The notes below the pieces were generated by a model. The model worked only from the letters and a program-made list of their open reading frames with translations. It searched no databases and was not told the DNA's origin. From NCBI RefSeq assembly GCF_902167145.1, contig NC_050097.1, forward strand, positions 224,645,034 to 224,709,033: DNA of 64,000 nt, given 5' to 3'. The DNA is from Zea mays (lineage: Eukaryota; Streptophyta; Magnoliopsida; Poales; Poaceae). A program made the position numbers and the translations under genes. This document shows, piece by piece, positions 12,453 to 24,240 of the stretch. Position 1 is the first letter of the stretch, and each line of letters opens with the position of its first letter.

Positions 12453-13762
12453 TGAAAAGTCGCCTAGAGGGGGGGTGAATAGGGCAAAACTGAAATTCTC
12501 AAGAATAATCACAACTACAAGCCGGGTTAGCGTTAGAAATATAATTAAGTCCGCGAGAGAGGGTGCAAAACAAATCGCAAGCAAATAAGAGGTGTGACAC
12601 GCGAATTTGTTTTACCGAGGTTCAGTTCTTGCAAACCTACTCCCCGTTGAGGTGGTCACAAAGACTGGGTCTCTTTCAACCCTTTCCCTCTCTCAAACGG
12701 TCCCTCGGACCGAGTGAGCTTTCTCTTCTCAATCACTTGGAACACAAAGTTCCTACAAGGACCACCACAAGATTGGTGTCTCTTGCCTCAATTACAAGTG
12801 AGTTTGATCGCAATGAAGAATCAAGAAAGAAGAAAGCAATCCAAGCGCAAGAGCTCGAAAGAACACAAGCAAATCTCTCTCTCTAAGCACTAGGGCGTTG
12901 TGTGGAATTTGGGAGAGGATTTGATCTCTTGAGTGTGTCTAGAATTGAATGCCTAGCTCTTGTAAGTGGTTGGAAGTGTGAAAACTTGGATGCAATGAAT
13001 GGTGGGTGGTTGGGGGTATTTATAGCCCCAACCACCAAACTAGCCGTTTGGTGGGGCTGATTGTCGTATGGTGCACCGGACAGTCCGGTGCACACCGGAC
13101 ATGTCCGGTGCGCCAGCCACGTCACCAACGCCGTTGGGATTCGACCGTTGGAGCACTGTCTTCTGGGCCCGCCTGGATGTCCGGTGGCGCACCAGCCATG
13201 TACTGTAGAGTGTCCGGTGCGCCACAACGCGCGTGCCTGACTTCTGCGCGCTCTGGCGCGCATTAATTGCTGTTGCAGGTGACCGTTGGCGCGAAGTAGC
13301 CGTTGCCCCGCAGTTACACCGGACAGTCCGGTGTACACCGGACATGTCCGGTGAATTATAGCGGAGCAGCCGTCGCGGTTTCCCGAAGCTGGCGAGTTCC
13401 TGAGGCGGCTCTTCCTTGGAGCACCGGACACTGTCCGGTGTACACCGGACAGTCCGGTGATTTATAGCGGAGCGCCTCTAGAATTTCCCGAAGGTGACGA
13501 GTTTGAGTTGGAGTCCTCTGGTGCACCGGACACTGTCCGGTGGCACACCGGACAGTCCGGTGCGCCAGACCAGAGGTGCCTTCGGTTGTCCCTTTGCTCT
13601 TTTGTTGAACCCAATACTTGATCTTTTTATTGGCCAAGAGTGAACCTTTTACACCTGTATAACTTATGCACTGGAGCAAACTAGTTAGTCCAATTATTTG
13701 TGTTGGGCAATTCAACCACCAAAATCAATTAGGAAAATAGGTGTAAGCCTAATTCCCTTTCA
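12453..13762 (-). repeat. S2 5' LTR
   Basis: On the plus strand it starts TGAAAAGTCGCC (one extra A compared with the partner LTR) and ends CCCTTTCA, followed by the CAATA duplication. It carries the same palindromes and TATA-hairpin as the partner at 4366-5678. Confidence 0.95.
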
Positions 13763-13767
13763 CAATA

Positions 13768-14510
13768 CTACTATTTCCGATCTTAGAGACAAAAATGATA
13801 TATTGCATTCTAAGATTGTTGAACTTAATTCTTGCAAACCCTCTACATCTACCGTTGAGCATACTACCATTTGTACTAGATGTAGAGATGTTAACATTGA
13901 TGCTATACATGATCACATGGCTTTAATTAAACAACAAAATGATCATATAGCAAAATTAGATGCTAAAATTGCCGAGTATAACTTAGAAAACGAAAAATTT
14001 AAATTTGCTAGAAGTATGCTCTATAATGGGAGACGTCCTGGCATCAAGGATGGCATTGGCTTCCAACAGGGAGGCAATGTCAAACTTAGTGCCCCTCCTA
14101 AGAAATTGTCCAACTTTGTTAAGGGCAAGGCTCCCATGCCTCAGGATAACGAGGGTTACATTTTATACTCTGCCGGTTATCCCGAGGACAAAATTAGGAG
14201 AATTCATTCTAGGAAGTCTCACTCTGGCCCTAACCATGCTCTCATGTATAAGGGTGAGACATCTAGCTCTAGGCAACCAACCCGTGCTAAGTTGCCTAAG
14301 AAGAAAACTCCTAGTGCATCAAATGAACATAACTTTTCATTTCAAACTTTTGATGCATCTTATGTTTTAACTAACAAATCCAGCAACGTAGTTGCCAAAT
14401 ATGTTGGGGGCAAGCACAAGGGGTCAAAGACTTGTGTTTGGGTACCCAAAGTTCTTGTTTCTAATGCCAAAGGACCCAAAACCATTTGGGTACCTAAAGT
14501 CAAGAACTAA
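13768..14510 (+). pseudogene. S1 gag, 3' part
   Basis: This continues S1 gag after S2. It is open from the junction to the TAA at 14508-14510. It contains the end of the coiled-coil region, a conserved CTRCRDV motif, a region with IKDGIGFQQGGNV, a Lys/Pro-rich part, and a C-terminus with repeated 'VWVPK' motifs typical of maize Sirevirus Gag. The stop is followed by the gag-pol junction TTTTGTAG|GTTTATG (14516-14530). Confidence 0.88.
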
Positions 14511-14523
14511 AAATGTTTTGTAG

Positions 14524-16574
14524 GTTTATGCATCCGGGGGATCAAGCTGGGTAATCGACAGCGGGTGCACATACCACATGACAGGGGAGAAAAAGATGTT
14601 CTCCTCCTACGAGAAAAACCAGGATCCCCAACGATCTATCACATTCGGGGATGGAAACCAAGGTTTGGTCAAGGGTTTGTGTAAAATTGCTATATCTCCT
14701 GACCATTCTATTTCCAATGTTTTTCTTGTAGACTCATTAGATTACAATTTGCTTTCTGTATCTCAATTATGCAAAATGGGCTACAACTGTTTATTCACTG
14801 ATATAGGTGTCACTGTCTTTAGAAGAAGTGATGATTCAATAGCATTTAAGGGAGTGTTAGAGGGTCAGCTATACTTAGTGAATTTTGATAGAGCTGAACT
14901 CGACACTTGCTTAATTGCTAAGACTAACATGGGCTGGCTCTGGCATCGCCGACTAGCACATGTTGGGATGAAGAATCTTCATAAGCTTCTAAAGGGAGAA
15001 CACATTTTAGGATTAACCAATGTTCATTTTGAGAAAGACAGGGTTTGTAGCGCATGCCAAGCAGGAAAGCAAGTAGGTGTCCATCATCCACACAAGAACA
15101 TCATGACGACTGACCGGCCACTGGAGCTCCTACACATGGATCTATTCGGCCCGATTGCTTACATAAGCATCGGCAGGAGTAAGTACTGTCTAGTAATTGT
15201 GGATGATTATTCTCGCTTCACTTGGGTGTTCTTTTTGCAAGAAAAATCTCATACCCAAGAGACCTTAAAGGGATTCTTGAGACGGGCTCAAAATGAGTTC
15301 GCCTTAAGGATCAAGAAAATTAGAAGCGACAACGGGACGGAGTTCAAGAACTCTCAAATTGAAGGCTTCCTTGAGGAGGAGGGCATCAAGCATGAGTTCT
15401 CTTCTCCCTACACCCCACAACAAAATGGTGTAGTGGAGAGGAAGAATAGAACTCTATTGGACATGGCAAGAACCATGCTTGATGAGTACAAGACTTCAGA
15501 TCGGTTTTGGGCCGAGGCGATCAACACCACCTGCTATGCCATCAACCTGTTATATCTACACCGAATCCTCAAGAAGACATCTTATGAACTCCTAATCGGT
15601 AAAAAGCCCAACATTTCATATTTTAGAGTCTTCGGTAGCAAATGCTTTATACTTGTTAAAAAGGGTAGAAAATCTAAATTTGCTTCTAAGACTGTAGAAG
15701 GCTTTTTACTAGGATATGATTCAAACACAAGGGCATATAGAGTCTTTAACAAGTCCTCCGGACAAGTTGAAGTTTCTTGTGACGTTGTGTTTGATGAGAC
15801 TAACGGCTCTCAAGTAGAGCAAGTTGATCTTGATGAAATAGGTGATGAAGAGGCTCCATGCATCGCGCTAAGGAACATGTCCATAGGGGATGTGTGTCCT
15901 AAGGAATCCCAAGAGCCTCCAAATGCACAAGATCAACCATCCTCCTCCACTCAAGCATCTCCACCAACTCAAAATGAGGATGAAGCTCAAGTTGATGAAG
16001 TAGAAGATCAAGCAAATGAGCCACTTCAAGATGACGGCAATGATCAAGGGGGAGATGCAAATGATCAAGACAAGGAGGATGAAGAACAAAGGCTGCCACA
16101 CCCAAGAGTCCACCAAGCAATCCAACGAGATCACCCCGTCGACACCATCCTCGGCGACATTCATAAGGGGGTAACCACTAGATCTCGTGTTGCACATTTT
16201 TGTGAGCATTACTCTTTTTGTTTCCTCTATTGAGCCACACAGGATAGAGGAAGCACTACAAGATTCGGATTGGGTGGTGGCAATGCAAGAGGAGCTCAAC
16301 AACTTCACTAGGAATGAGGTATGATATTTAGTTCCACGTCCTAATCAAAATGTTGTAGGAACCAAATGGGTCTTCCGCAACAAGCAAGATGAGCATGGTG
16401 TGGTGACAAGGAACAAAGCTCGACTTGTGGCCAAGGGATACTCCCAAGTCGAAGGTTTGGATTTCGGTGAAACCTATGCACCCGTAGCTAGGCTTGAGTC
16501 AATTCGTATACTATTGGCCTATGCTACTTACCATGGCTTCAAGCTTTATCAAATGGACGTGAAGAGTGCCTTCC
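14524..16574 (+). pseudogene. S1 pol, 5' part (PR, IN, RT start), split by S3
   Basis: The frame is +1 relative to gag. Protease motif IDSG is encoded at 14554-14565. Integrase zinc finger (WLWHRRLAH and later CSACQ) precedes the core with [14 protein letters not shown] and VERKNRT, supplying D-D-E. An extra T near 16218 shifts the frame, and a TGA at 16322-16324 replaces the Trp of the NEVW motif. RT sequence ([21 protein letters not shown]) continues until S3 inserts at 16575. Confidence 0.9.
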
Positions 16575-17786
16575 TGAAAGGGAAATGTGCCTTTGGGCCA
16601 TTTCTAAGTATTTTGGTGATTGAGTGCAAACACAAGTGCTTAAATGTGAAAATATGCCCAAGGATGAACAAAGTGCAAATCACAAGATAAGGTATGTTTC
16701 TAAGTCTTAGTACATTGGTTTTGTGTACTAATATATTTGTCTAAGTGTTAGAAACAGAAAGAAGAAGAGAAGAGAAGACTTGGCTGTGTGCAGCCAAGGG
16801 GCTGTTTCGGTCTGGGGCACCGGACTGTCCGGTGCACCAGGCTGCCTTGGCCGAAGAGGCCACTCTCGGGTTTTTCTCCGGCGACTTCGGCTAAAATTCA
16901 CCGGACTGTCCGGTGTGCACCGGACTGTCCGGTGAGCCAACGGTCGGCCGGGCCAACGGTCGGCCGCGCGATCGCCGCGCGACACGTGGCCGAGCCAACG
17001 GTCGGAAGGAAGCACCGGACTGTCCGGTGCGCCAGATCTGCAGTGGTCGGCAACGGACGGCTGCGCCTGTTAAGGAAAGAAATCGGGCACCGGACAGTGT
17101 CCGGTGTGCACCGGACTGTCCGGTGCGCCCGACGACAGAAGGCAAGGATAGCCTTCTGGATTTGTTCTCAACGGCTCCTAGCTGCCTTGGGGCTATAAAA
17201 GGGACCCCTAGGCGCATGGAGGAAAAAACCAAGCATTCCTACAACTCTTCTAAGCACCAAGACATCAATCTCACGCATTCGTTTCATTGTGATAGCATAT
17301 AGAGCTCTTGTGGAGTTGTGAACTCTTTGTGTTGCGTTGCGAGCTCTTGTTGCGACTTGTGTGCGTGTTGTTGCTCTGATTTTCGAGTCTTGTGTGCGTT
17401 GCTCATTCCCACCTTACTCCGTATTTCTTTGTGAACTCAATTGTAAGGGCGAGAGACTCCAAGTTGTGGAGATTCCTCGCAAACGGGAAAAGATCAAAGG
17501 AAAGAAAAACACCGTGGTATTCAAGTTGATCATTGGATCACTTGAGAGGAGTTGAGTGCAACTCTCGTCCGTTGGGACGCCACAACGTGGAGTAGGCAAG
17601 TTTTGTACTTGGCCGAACCACGGGATAACCACCGTGTCAACTCTGTGATTGCTTTCTTGTGGTTATCGTGTTTTGAGTTCTCTCTAGCCACTTGGCCATA
17701 CTTGTGCTAACCCTTAACAAGTTTTTGTGGCTTAAGTTTTGAACTTTTACAGGATCACCTATTCACCCCCCCTCTAGGTGCTCTCA
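16575..17786 (+). repeat. S3 5' LTR (1212 bp)
   Basis: Palindromes CACCGGACTGTCCGGTG lie at 16818-16834, 16899-16915, 16918-16934 and 17013-17029, with further units near 17088-17128. TATAAAA is at 17194-17200. It ends CTAGGTGCTCTCA and is followed by the PBS. Compared with 24241-25496 it lacks two units after 16834, has one extra at 16918, and lacks one after 17029. Confidence 0.97.
17184..17213 (+). promoter_or_regulatory. S3 5' LTR TATA box with flanking inverted repeat
   Basis: TATAAAA at 17194-17200 is flanked by GCCTTGGGG and CCCCTAGGC, which can pair at 8 of 9 positions around a loop containing the TATA box. This mirrors the hairpin of the other LTR types although the arm sequence differs. 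The same sequence in the 3' LTR places TATAAAA at 24904-24910. Confidence 0.65.
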
Positions 17787-17804
17787 ATTGGTATCAGAGC
17801 CGTT
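17787..17804 (+). other. S3 primer-binding site
   Basis: ATTGGTATCAGAGCCG directly follows the LTR and matches the initiator-Met tRNA-type PBS used by Sireviruses exactly over TGGTATCAGAGC. Confidence 0.92.
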
Positions 17805-17835
17805 CTCTTCAAAAAGGGACTAACCGCCCGAAGAG

Positions 17836-20238
17836 ATGGATCCTAAGGGAAAGGGAATTGTGATCAACGACAAAGAGAAGGAGTCCTTCGTCAACGAGCC
17901 AAGGGATGACAAGTCCAATGACTCGGGCTCGGGCCACAAGCGAAAAGATGGGAAGAAGAAGAAGACAAGACGCATCAAGGAGATCGTCTACTACGACAGC
18001 GATGAGTCCTCTTCTTCCCAAAAGGACGACGACCACGACAAACAAAAGACGGTTAACTCAAACTTTTCTTTTGATTATTCGCGCATTCCATATAGCTCAA
18101 ATGCTCATTTGCTCCCCATTCCACTTGGCAAGCCTCCTCACTTTGATGGAGAGGACTACGGATTTTGGAGTCACATAATGCGTACTCACCTATTTTCTCT
18201 CCATCCAAGCATTTGGGAGATTGTGGAAAGTGGAATGAAATTTGATAGCTCGGATAGCCCTTCATTCATTAATGAGCAAATCCATAAGAATGCACAAGCT
18301 ACCACTGTTCTTCTAGCTTCATTGTGCAGGGATGAATATAACAAAGTGAGCGGCTTGGATAACGCCAAGCAGATCTGGGACACCCTCAAGATTTCTCATG
18401 AGGGGAATGACGTTACCTTGCTCACCAAAATGGAGTTGGTGGAAGGCGAGCTTGGACGATTCGCGATGATAAGGGGCGAGGAGCCAACTCAGACATACAA
18501 CCGGCTCAAGACCCTTATCAACAAAATAAGGAGCTACGGAAGCACGCGATGGACGGACCACGACGTCGTCCGACTAATGCTCAGGTCCTTTACCGTTCTT
18601 GATCCTCATTTGGTGAATAATATTCGTGAGAATCCCAGGTACACCAAAATGTCGCCCGAAGAAGTCCTAGGAAAATTCGTCAGCGGGCGAATGATGATCA
18701 AGGAGGCAAGGTATGTGGACGACGCCTTGAATGGACCGATCAACGAGCCGCAACCTTTTGCTCTCAAAGCCACAAGGAGCAAGGAGGCACTACCCAGCAA
18801 GGTGGCGCAAATTGAGGCAGCCGGTCTTAATGATGAAGAAATGGCCCTCATCATCAAGAGATTCAAGACGGTGCTAAAGGGTCGCAATGGACAGCCGAGC
18901 AAGACTAAGACCAAGGGGAAGCGATCATGCTTCAAATGCGGTAAGCTTGGTCATTTTATTGCTAACTGTCCTGATAATGAAAGTGACCAGGAAAAGGGGA
19001 ACAAAAGGGAGAAGAAGAAGCACTACAAGAAAGCCAAGGGCGAGGCGCATCTAGGCAAGGAGTGGGATTCGGATTGCTCCTCCTCCGACTCCGACAATGA
19101 GGGACTCGCCGCCACCGCCTTCAACAAATCGGCCCTCTTCCCCAACGAGCGTCACACGTGTCTCATGGCTAAGGAGAAGAAAGTAAGTACTCGAAACTCT
19201 ACTTATGCTTCTTCTAGTGATAATGATTCTAGTGACGATGATGAAATAGACTATTCTAGTGTATTTAAAGGTCTAGATAGAATTACAATTGGCAAAATTA
19301 ATGAATTAATTGATGCATTGAATGAGAAGGATAAACTCTTAGAGAAACAAGAGGATTTATTGTATGAAGAGCATGATAAATTTTTAGAAGCTCAAAAATC
19401 TCATGCTCTAGAAGTTAAAAGAAATGAGATGCTTACTTGTGAATTATCCTCATGCCATGAAACAATTTCTAAATTAAAGAGCATTAACGATGAGTTGAAT
19501 GTTAAGATAGAAATAGCTAGTAAATCAACAACTTGTGTAGAAAATGTTGCTATTTGCAATAGATGTAAAGAATTTGATATTGATGCTTGTAGTGAACACA
19601 TAGCCTCTATTGCAAAGCTAAATAATGAAGTGGCTAGTCTTAATGTCCAACTTAAGACTAGCAAAAGTGAATTTGATAAGTTAAAATTTGCAAGGGATGC
19701 CTACACAATAGGAAGACATCCCTCAATTAAGGATGGGCTTGGCTTCAAGAGGGAAGCCAAGAACTTAACAAGCCATAAGGATCCCATTCCCGCCAAGGAG
19801 AAAGGGAAGGCCCCTATGGCTACTAGTGCTAAAAGGAACCATGCATTTTTGTATCATGATAGAAGACAAACTAGAAATGTAAGTCATGATGCTTTTGATT
19901 CATATGTTTATGATTCTCATGCCATGTTTGCTCCTAGTTCCTCTTATGTGTATGATAGAAATGTTACAAGGAGAAATGTTGTTCCTAAAAGAAATGCTAT
20001 TCATCATGTGCCTAGAAGGAATGTTATTCATGCTCCTAGGAAAATTGCAAATGAACCTTCTACAATTTATTGTGCTTTAAATACTTCCTTTGCAATTTGT
20101 AGAACGGGTATGAAGGTAATTGCTAGGAAGTTAGGGGCAAGATGCAAGGGAGATAAAACTTGCATTTGGGTCCCTAAGGATATATGTGCTAACCTTGTAG
20201 GACCCAACATGAGTTGGGTACCTAAGACCCAAGCCTAA
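17836..20238 (+). CDS. gag: S3 Gag, intact (800 aa)
   Basis: Structural protein forming the virus-like particle and binding the element RNA in the cytoplasm. ATG at 17836 is the first start after the PBS and gives MDPKGKGIV. Visible parts are a charged N-terminus with Lys and Ser/Asp runs (1-75), a copia-type Gag/UBN2-like domain (about 85-300; motifs include [12 protein letters not shown]), a CCHC knuckle [14 protein letters not shown] (about 365-378), a basic-acidic Ser/Asp stretch (about 390-470), coiled coil (about 480-620), a CNRCKEFD motif, and a C-terminal tail with WVPK repeats. It is long for copia Gag but normal for Sireviruses. It ends at TAA 20236-20238, eight bases before the first possible pol codon listed here; the pol frame is +1. 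Confidence 0.95.
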   Translation: MDPKGKGIVINDKEKESFVNEPRDDKSNDSGSGHKRKDGKKKKTRRIKEIVYYDSDESSSSQKDDDHDKQKTVNSNFSFDYSRIPYSSNAHLLPIPLGKPPHFDGEDYGFWSHIMRTHLFSLHPSIWEIVESGMKFDSSDSPSFINEQIHKNAQATTVLLASLCRDEYNKVSGLDNAKQIWDTLKISHEGNDVTLLTKMELVEGELGRFAMIRGEEPTQTYNRLKTLINKIRSYGSTRWTDHDVVRLMLRSFTVLDPHLVNNIRENPRYTKMSPEEVLGKFVSGRMMIKEARYVDDALNGPINEPQPFALKATRSKEALPSKVAQIEAAGLNDEEMALIIKRFKTVLKGRNGQPSKTKTKGKRSCFKCGKLGHFIANCPDNESDQEKGNKREKKKHYKKAKGEAHLGKEWDSDCSSSDSDNEGLAATAFNKSALFPNERHTCLMAKEKKVSTRNSTYASSSDNDSSDDDEIDYSSVFKGLDRITIGKINELIDALNEKDKLLEKQEDLLYEEHDKFLEAQKSHALEVKRNEMLTCELSSCHETISKLKSINDELNVKIEIASKSTTCVENVAICNRCKEFDIDACSEHIASIAKLNNEVASLNVQLKTSKSEFDKLKFARDAYTIGRHPSIKDGLGFKREAKNLTSHKDPIPAKEKGKAPMATSAKRNHAFLYHDRRQTRNVSHDAFDSYVYDSHAMFAPSSSYVYDRNVTRRNVVPKRNAIHHVPRRNVIHAPRKIANEPSTIYCALNTSFAICRTGMKVIARKLGARCKGDKTCIWVPKDICANLVGPNMSWVPKTQA

Positions 20239-20245
20239 ATTTGCC

Positions 20246-23200
20246 TTGCAGGTTTATGCATCCGGGGGTTCAAGCTGGATTATCGACAGCGGATGCACAA
20301 ACCATATGACGGGGGAGAAGAAGATGTTCACCTCCTACGTCAAGAATAAAGATTCCCAAGATTCAATTGTATTCGGTGATGGGAATCAAGGCAAGGTAAA
20401 AGGTTTAGGTAAAATTGCAATTTCTAATGAGCACTCCATATCTAATGTGTTTTTAGTAGAGTCTCTTGGATATAATCTGCTATCTGTTAGTCAATTATGT
20501 CATATGGGGTATAATTGTCTATTTACAAATGTAGATGTGTCTGTCTTTAGAAGAAGTGATGGTTCACTAGCTTTTAAGGGTGTATTAGACGGCAAACTTT
20601 ATTTAGTTGATTTTGCAAAAGAAGAGGCCGGTCTAGATGCATGCTTAATAGCTAAGACTAGCATGGGCTGGCTGTGGCATCGCCGCTTAGCACATGTGGG
20701 GATGAAGAACCTTCACAAGCTTCTAAAGGGAGAACACGTGATAGGTCTAACTAATGTTCAATTCGAAAAAGATAGACCTTGTGCAGCTTGTCAAGCAGGG
20801 AAACAGGTGGGAGGCTCTCATCACACCAAAATTGTGATGACGACATCAAGACCCTTGGAGATGCTGCATATGGACCTTTTTGGACCCGTCGCCTATCTGA
20901 GCATAGGAGGAAGTAAGTATGGTTTAGTTATTGTTGATGACTTTTCCCGCTTCACTTGGGTGTTCTTTTTGCAGGAAAAGTCCGAAACCCAAGGGACCCT
21001 CAAACGCTTCCTCAGGAGAGCTCAAAATGAGTTTGAGCTCAAAGTGAAGAAGATAAGGAGCGACAACGGATCCGAGTTCAAGAACCTTCAAGTGGAGGAG
21101 TTCCTTGAAGAGGAAGGGATCAAGCACGAGTTCTCCGCTCCCTACACACCACAGCAAAATGGTGTAGTAGAGAGGAAGAACAGGACGCTCATCGATATGG
21201 CGAGGACGATGCTAGGAGAGTTCAAGACCCCCGAGTGCTTTTGGACGGAAGCCGTTAACACTGCTTGCCACGCCATCAACAGGGTCTACCTTCATCGCCT
21301 CCTCAAGAAGACGTCGTATGAGCTTCTAACCGGTAACAAACCCAATGTATCGTACTTTCGTGTATTTGGGAGTAAATGCTACATTCTAGTGAAGAAGGGT
21401 AGAAATTCTAAGTTTGCTCCCAAAGCTGTAGAAGGGTTTTTATTAGGTTATGACTCAAATACAAAGGCGTATAGAGTCTTCAACAAATCATCGGGTTTGG
21501 TTGAAGTCTCTAGCGACGTTGTATTTGATGAGACTAATGGCTCTCCAAGAGAGCAAGTTGTTGATTGTGATGATGTAGATGAAGAAGATGTTCCGACAGC
21601 CGCTATACGAACCATGGCGATTGGAGAAGTGCGGCCACAGGAACAAGATGAGCAAGATCAACCCTCTTCCTCAATTATGGTGCATCCCCCGACTCAAGAC
21701 GATGAACAGGTTCATCAAAAGGAGGCGTGTGATCAAGGGGGAGCACAAGATGATAACGTGATGGAGGAAGAAGCGCAACCGGCACCTCCAACCCAAGTTC
21801 GAGTGATGATTCAAAGGGATCATCCCGTCGACCAAATTCTGGGTGACATTAGCAAGGGAGTAACTACTCGATCTCGATTAGTTAATTTTTGTGAGCATTA
21901 CTCCTTTGTCTCTTCTATTGAGCCTTTCAGGGTAGAGGAGGCCTTGCTAGATCCGGATTGGGTTTTGGCCATGCAAGAGGAGCTCAACAACTTCAAGCGC
22001 AATGAAGTTTGGACGCTGGTGCCTCGTGCGAAGCAAAATGTTGTGGGAACCAAGTGGGTGTTCCGCAACAAACAGGACGAGCACGGGGTGGTGACGAGAA
22101 ACAAGGCTCGACTTGTGGCAAAAGGTTATGCCCAAGTCGCAGGTTTGGATTTCGAGGAGACCTTTGCTCCTGTGGCTAGGCTAGAGTCAATTCGAATCTT
22201 GCTAGCATATGCCGCTCACCATTCTTTCAGGTTGTACCAAATGGATGTGAAGAGCGCTTTCCTCAACGGGCCAATCAAGGAGGAGGTGTACGTGGAGCAA
22301 CCCCCTGGCTTCGAGGATGAACGGTACCCCGACCATGTGTGTAAGCTCTCTAAGGCGCTCTATGGACTTAAGCAAGCCCCAAGAGCATGGTATGAATGCC
22401 TTAGAGACTTTTTACTTGCTAATGCTTTCAAGGTTGGGAAGGCCGATCCAACTCTTTTTACAAAGACATATGATGGTGATTTGTTTGTGTGCCAAATTTA
22501 TGTCGATGACATAATATTTGGTTCTACTAACCAAAAGTCTTGTGAAGAGTTTAGCAGGGTGATGACGCAGAAATTCGAGATGTCGATGATGGGCGAGTTG
22601 AACTACTTCCTTGGGTTCCAAGTGAAGCAACTCAAGGACGGCACCTTCATCTCCCAAACGAAGTACACGCAAGATCTGCTAAAGCGGTTTGGGATGAAGG
22701 ACGCCAAGCCCGCAAAGACTCCGATGGGGACCGACGGACACACCGACCTCAACAAAGGAGGTAAGTCCGTTGATCAAAAAGCATACCGGTCAATGATAGG
22801 TTCTTTGCTTTACTTATGTGCTAGTAGACCGGATATTATGCTTAGCGTATGCATGTGTGCTAGATTTCAATCCGATCCTAAGGAGTGTCACTTAGTGGCG
22901 GTGAAGCGAATTCTTAGATATTTGGTTGCTACGCCTTGCTTCGGGCTCTGGTATCCAAAGGGGTCTACCTTTGACTTAGTTGGATACTCAGACTCCGACT
23001 ATGCTGGATGTAAGGTCGATAGGAAGAGTACATCGGGGACGTGCCAATTCTTAGGAAGGTCCCTGGTGTCATGGAACTCTAAGAAACAAACCTCCGTTGC
23101 CCTATCCACCGCTGAGGCCGAGTATGTTGCCGCAGGACAGTGTTGCGCGCAACTACTTTGGATGAGGCAAACCCTCAGGGACTTTGGCTACAATCTGAGC

Positions 23201-23452
23201 AAAGTCCCACTCCTATGTGATAATGAGAGTGCTATCCGCATGGCGGAAAATCCTGTTGAACACAGCCGCACAAAGCACATAGACATCCGGCATCACTTTT
23301 TGAGAGACCACCAGCAAAAGGGAGATATCGAAGTGTTTCATGTTAGCACCGAGAACCAGCTAGCCGATATCTTTACCAAGCCTCTAGATGAGAAGACCTT
23401 TTGCAGGCTGCGTAGTGAGCTAAATGTCTTAGATTCGCGGAACTTGGATTGA
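20246..23452 (+). CDS. pol: S3 Pol, intact PR-IN-RT-RNase H (1068 codons)
   Basis: Polyprotein for replication and integration. The protease Asp (IDSG) is about residue 14. Integrase has an HHCC finger (about 143-185) and D-D-E core at about 210, 273 and 308. RT has QMDVKSAF (about 665) and the catalytic YVDD (about 752). RNase H has the TAEAEYV region (about 955). It ends at TGA after DSRNLD. The listed start is a TTG: no ATG precedes the protease active site in this frame, and the frame is open back to 20213, just after a TGA at 20210-20212. Pol is therefore probably made as a Gag fusion by +1 frameshifting in 20213-20238, or from a spliced RNA using TTGCAG|GT at 20246-20253. No env-like ORF follows. 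Confidence 0.94.
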   Translation: MQVYASGGSSWIIDSGCTNHMTGEKKMFTSYVKNKDSQDSIVFGDGNQGKVKGLGKIAISNEHSISNVFLVESLGYNLLSVSQLCHMGYNCLFTNVDVSVFRRSDGSLAFKGVLDGKLYLVDFAKEEAGLDACLIAKTSMGWLWHRRLAHVGMKNLHKLLKGEHVIGLTNVQFEKDRPCAACQAGKQVGGSHHTKIVMTTSRPLEMLHMDLFGPVAYLSIGGSKYGLVIVDDFSRFTWVFFLQEKSETQGTLKRFLRRAQNEFELKVKKIRSDNGSEFKNLQVEEFLEEEGIKHEFSAPYTPQQNGVVERKNRTLIDMARTMLGEFKTPECFWTEAVNTACHAINRVYLHRLLKKTSYELLTGNKPNVSYFRVFGSKCYILVKKGRNSKFAPKAVEGFLLGYDSNTKAYRVFNKSSGLVEVSSDVVFDETNGSPREQVVDCDDVDEEDVPTAAIRTMAIGEVRPQEQDEQDQPSSSIMVHPPTQDDEQVHQKEACDQGGAQDDNVMEEEAQPAPPTQVRVMIQRDHPVDQILGDISKGVTTRSRLVNFCEHYSFVSSIEPFRVEEALLDPDWVLAMQEELNNFKRNEVWTLVPRAKQNVVGTKWVFRNKQDEHGVVTRNKARLVAKGYAQVAGLDFEETFAPVARLESIRILLAYAAHHSFRLYQMDVKSAFLNGPIKEEVYVEQPPGFEDERYPDHVCKLSKALYGLKQAPRAWYECLRDFLLANAFKVGKADPTLFTKTYDGDLFVCQIYVDDIIFGSTNQKSCEEFSRVMTQKFEMSMMGELNYFLGFQVKQLKDGTFISQTKYTQDLLKRFGMKDAKPAKTPMGTDGHTDLNKGGKSVDQKAYRSMIGSLLYLCASRPDIMLSVCMCARFQSDPKECHLVAVKRILRYLVATPCFGLWYPKGSTFDLVGYSDSDYAGCKVDRKSTSGTCQFLGRSLVSWNSKKQTSVALSTAEAEYVAAGQCCAQLLWMRQTLRDFGYNLSKVPLLCDNESAIRMAENPVEHSRTKHIDIRHHFLRDHQQKGDIEVFHVSTENQLADIFTKPLDEKTFCRLRSELNVLDSRNLD

Positions 23453-24240
23453 ATTGTAGCATACATGTATTTATGCTTTTGATCATGTTCCTTTTTGCAT
23501 TTTGTTGCTTATTATGGTGCTCAAGTTGTACAAACACTCCCTGGACCTCAGAAGTCCGTTGCAAAGTGATGCACATGTTTAGGGGGAGATGTGTTACAAC
23601 TTGACCCTTTGAGACTAACCATGTGCTTGAGTTTGATAATTTAGTCTCGAAGGAGGATTGAAAGGGAAAAGGTGGACTTGGACCATGAAAGACTTCCACT
23701 GCACTCCGATGAGAGGGTAACTAATTCCAAGTTCATCTCATGAAATCTTATTGCCATTTGCTCTTAATTGAAGACTTTGGTGAGGCAATGGGGTTAGAAG
23801 GCCAAGATTGATCCCGTTTTGGTGCTTGATGCCAAAGGGGGAGAAAATAAAGGCCAAAGTGATAAATGGATCAGCTACCACTTGAGAGATTTTGAAAATA
23901 GTAGAATAGAGTTTTTGTTGTGTCAAAAGCTTTTATTGTCTTTATTGTCAAAAGTTGGCTTCTTGTGGGGAGAAGTTTTTGACTATGGGAAATAGGGGGA
24001 GTTTTTGAAATCTTTGATCAATCTCTTTTGGAATGACTCTCTTTATGCTTCAACATGTGTGTTTGACTTAGAGATAGAGATTTGAGTTTGATTTGCAAAA
24101 ACAAACCAAGTGGTGGCAAAGGATGATCCATATATGCCAAAATTGAATAAAACTCAAAGTTAGTTTTTATTTGAAGTAGTTTTGCACTTGTTCTAGTTGC
24201 TTTATGTTGTGTTGGCATAAATCACCAAAAAGGGGGAGAT
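23453..24240 (+). other. S3 post-pol region with repeated polypurine tracts
   Basis: This is non-coding. Purine tracts with a GGGGGAG core occur near 23580, 23833, 23992 and 24229. The last (AAAAAGGGGGAGAT, 24227-24240) touches the 3' LTR and is the expected plus-strand primer. Open frames in this stretch lack support. Confidence 0.85.

Larger units (their letters stand above)
4366..13762 (-). mobile_element. S2: Sirevirus inserted in S1 gag
   Basis: The element is on the minus strand: 5' LTR 12453-13762, PBS 12439-12452, gag 12405-9749, pol 9735-6494, purine-rich 3' region 6493-5679, 3' LTR 5678-4366. The target duplication CAATA occurs at 4361-4365 and 13763-13767. Length is 9.4 kb. It belongs to the same LTR type as S1 and S6. 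Several stop codons and frameshifts in gag and pol make it non-autonomous. Confidence 0.95.

Noticed and set aside
23453..24240. An env-like gene after pol in S3
   Set aside because: No open frame of suitable length on the plus strand; the region is a purine-tract spacer as in other Sireviruses without env.
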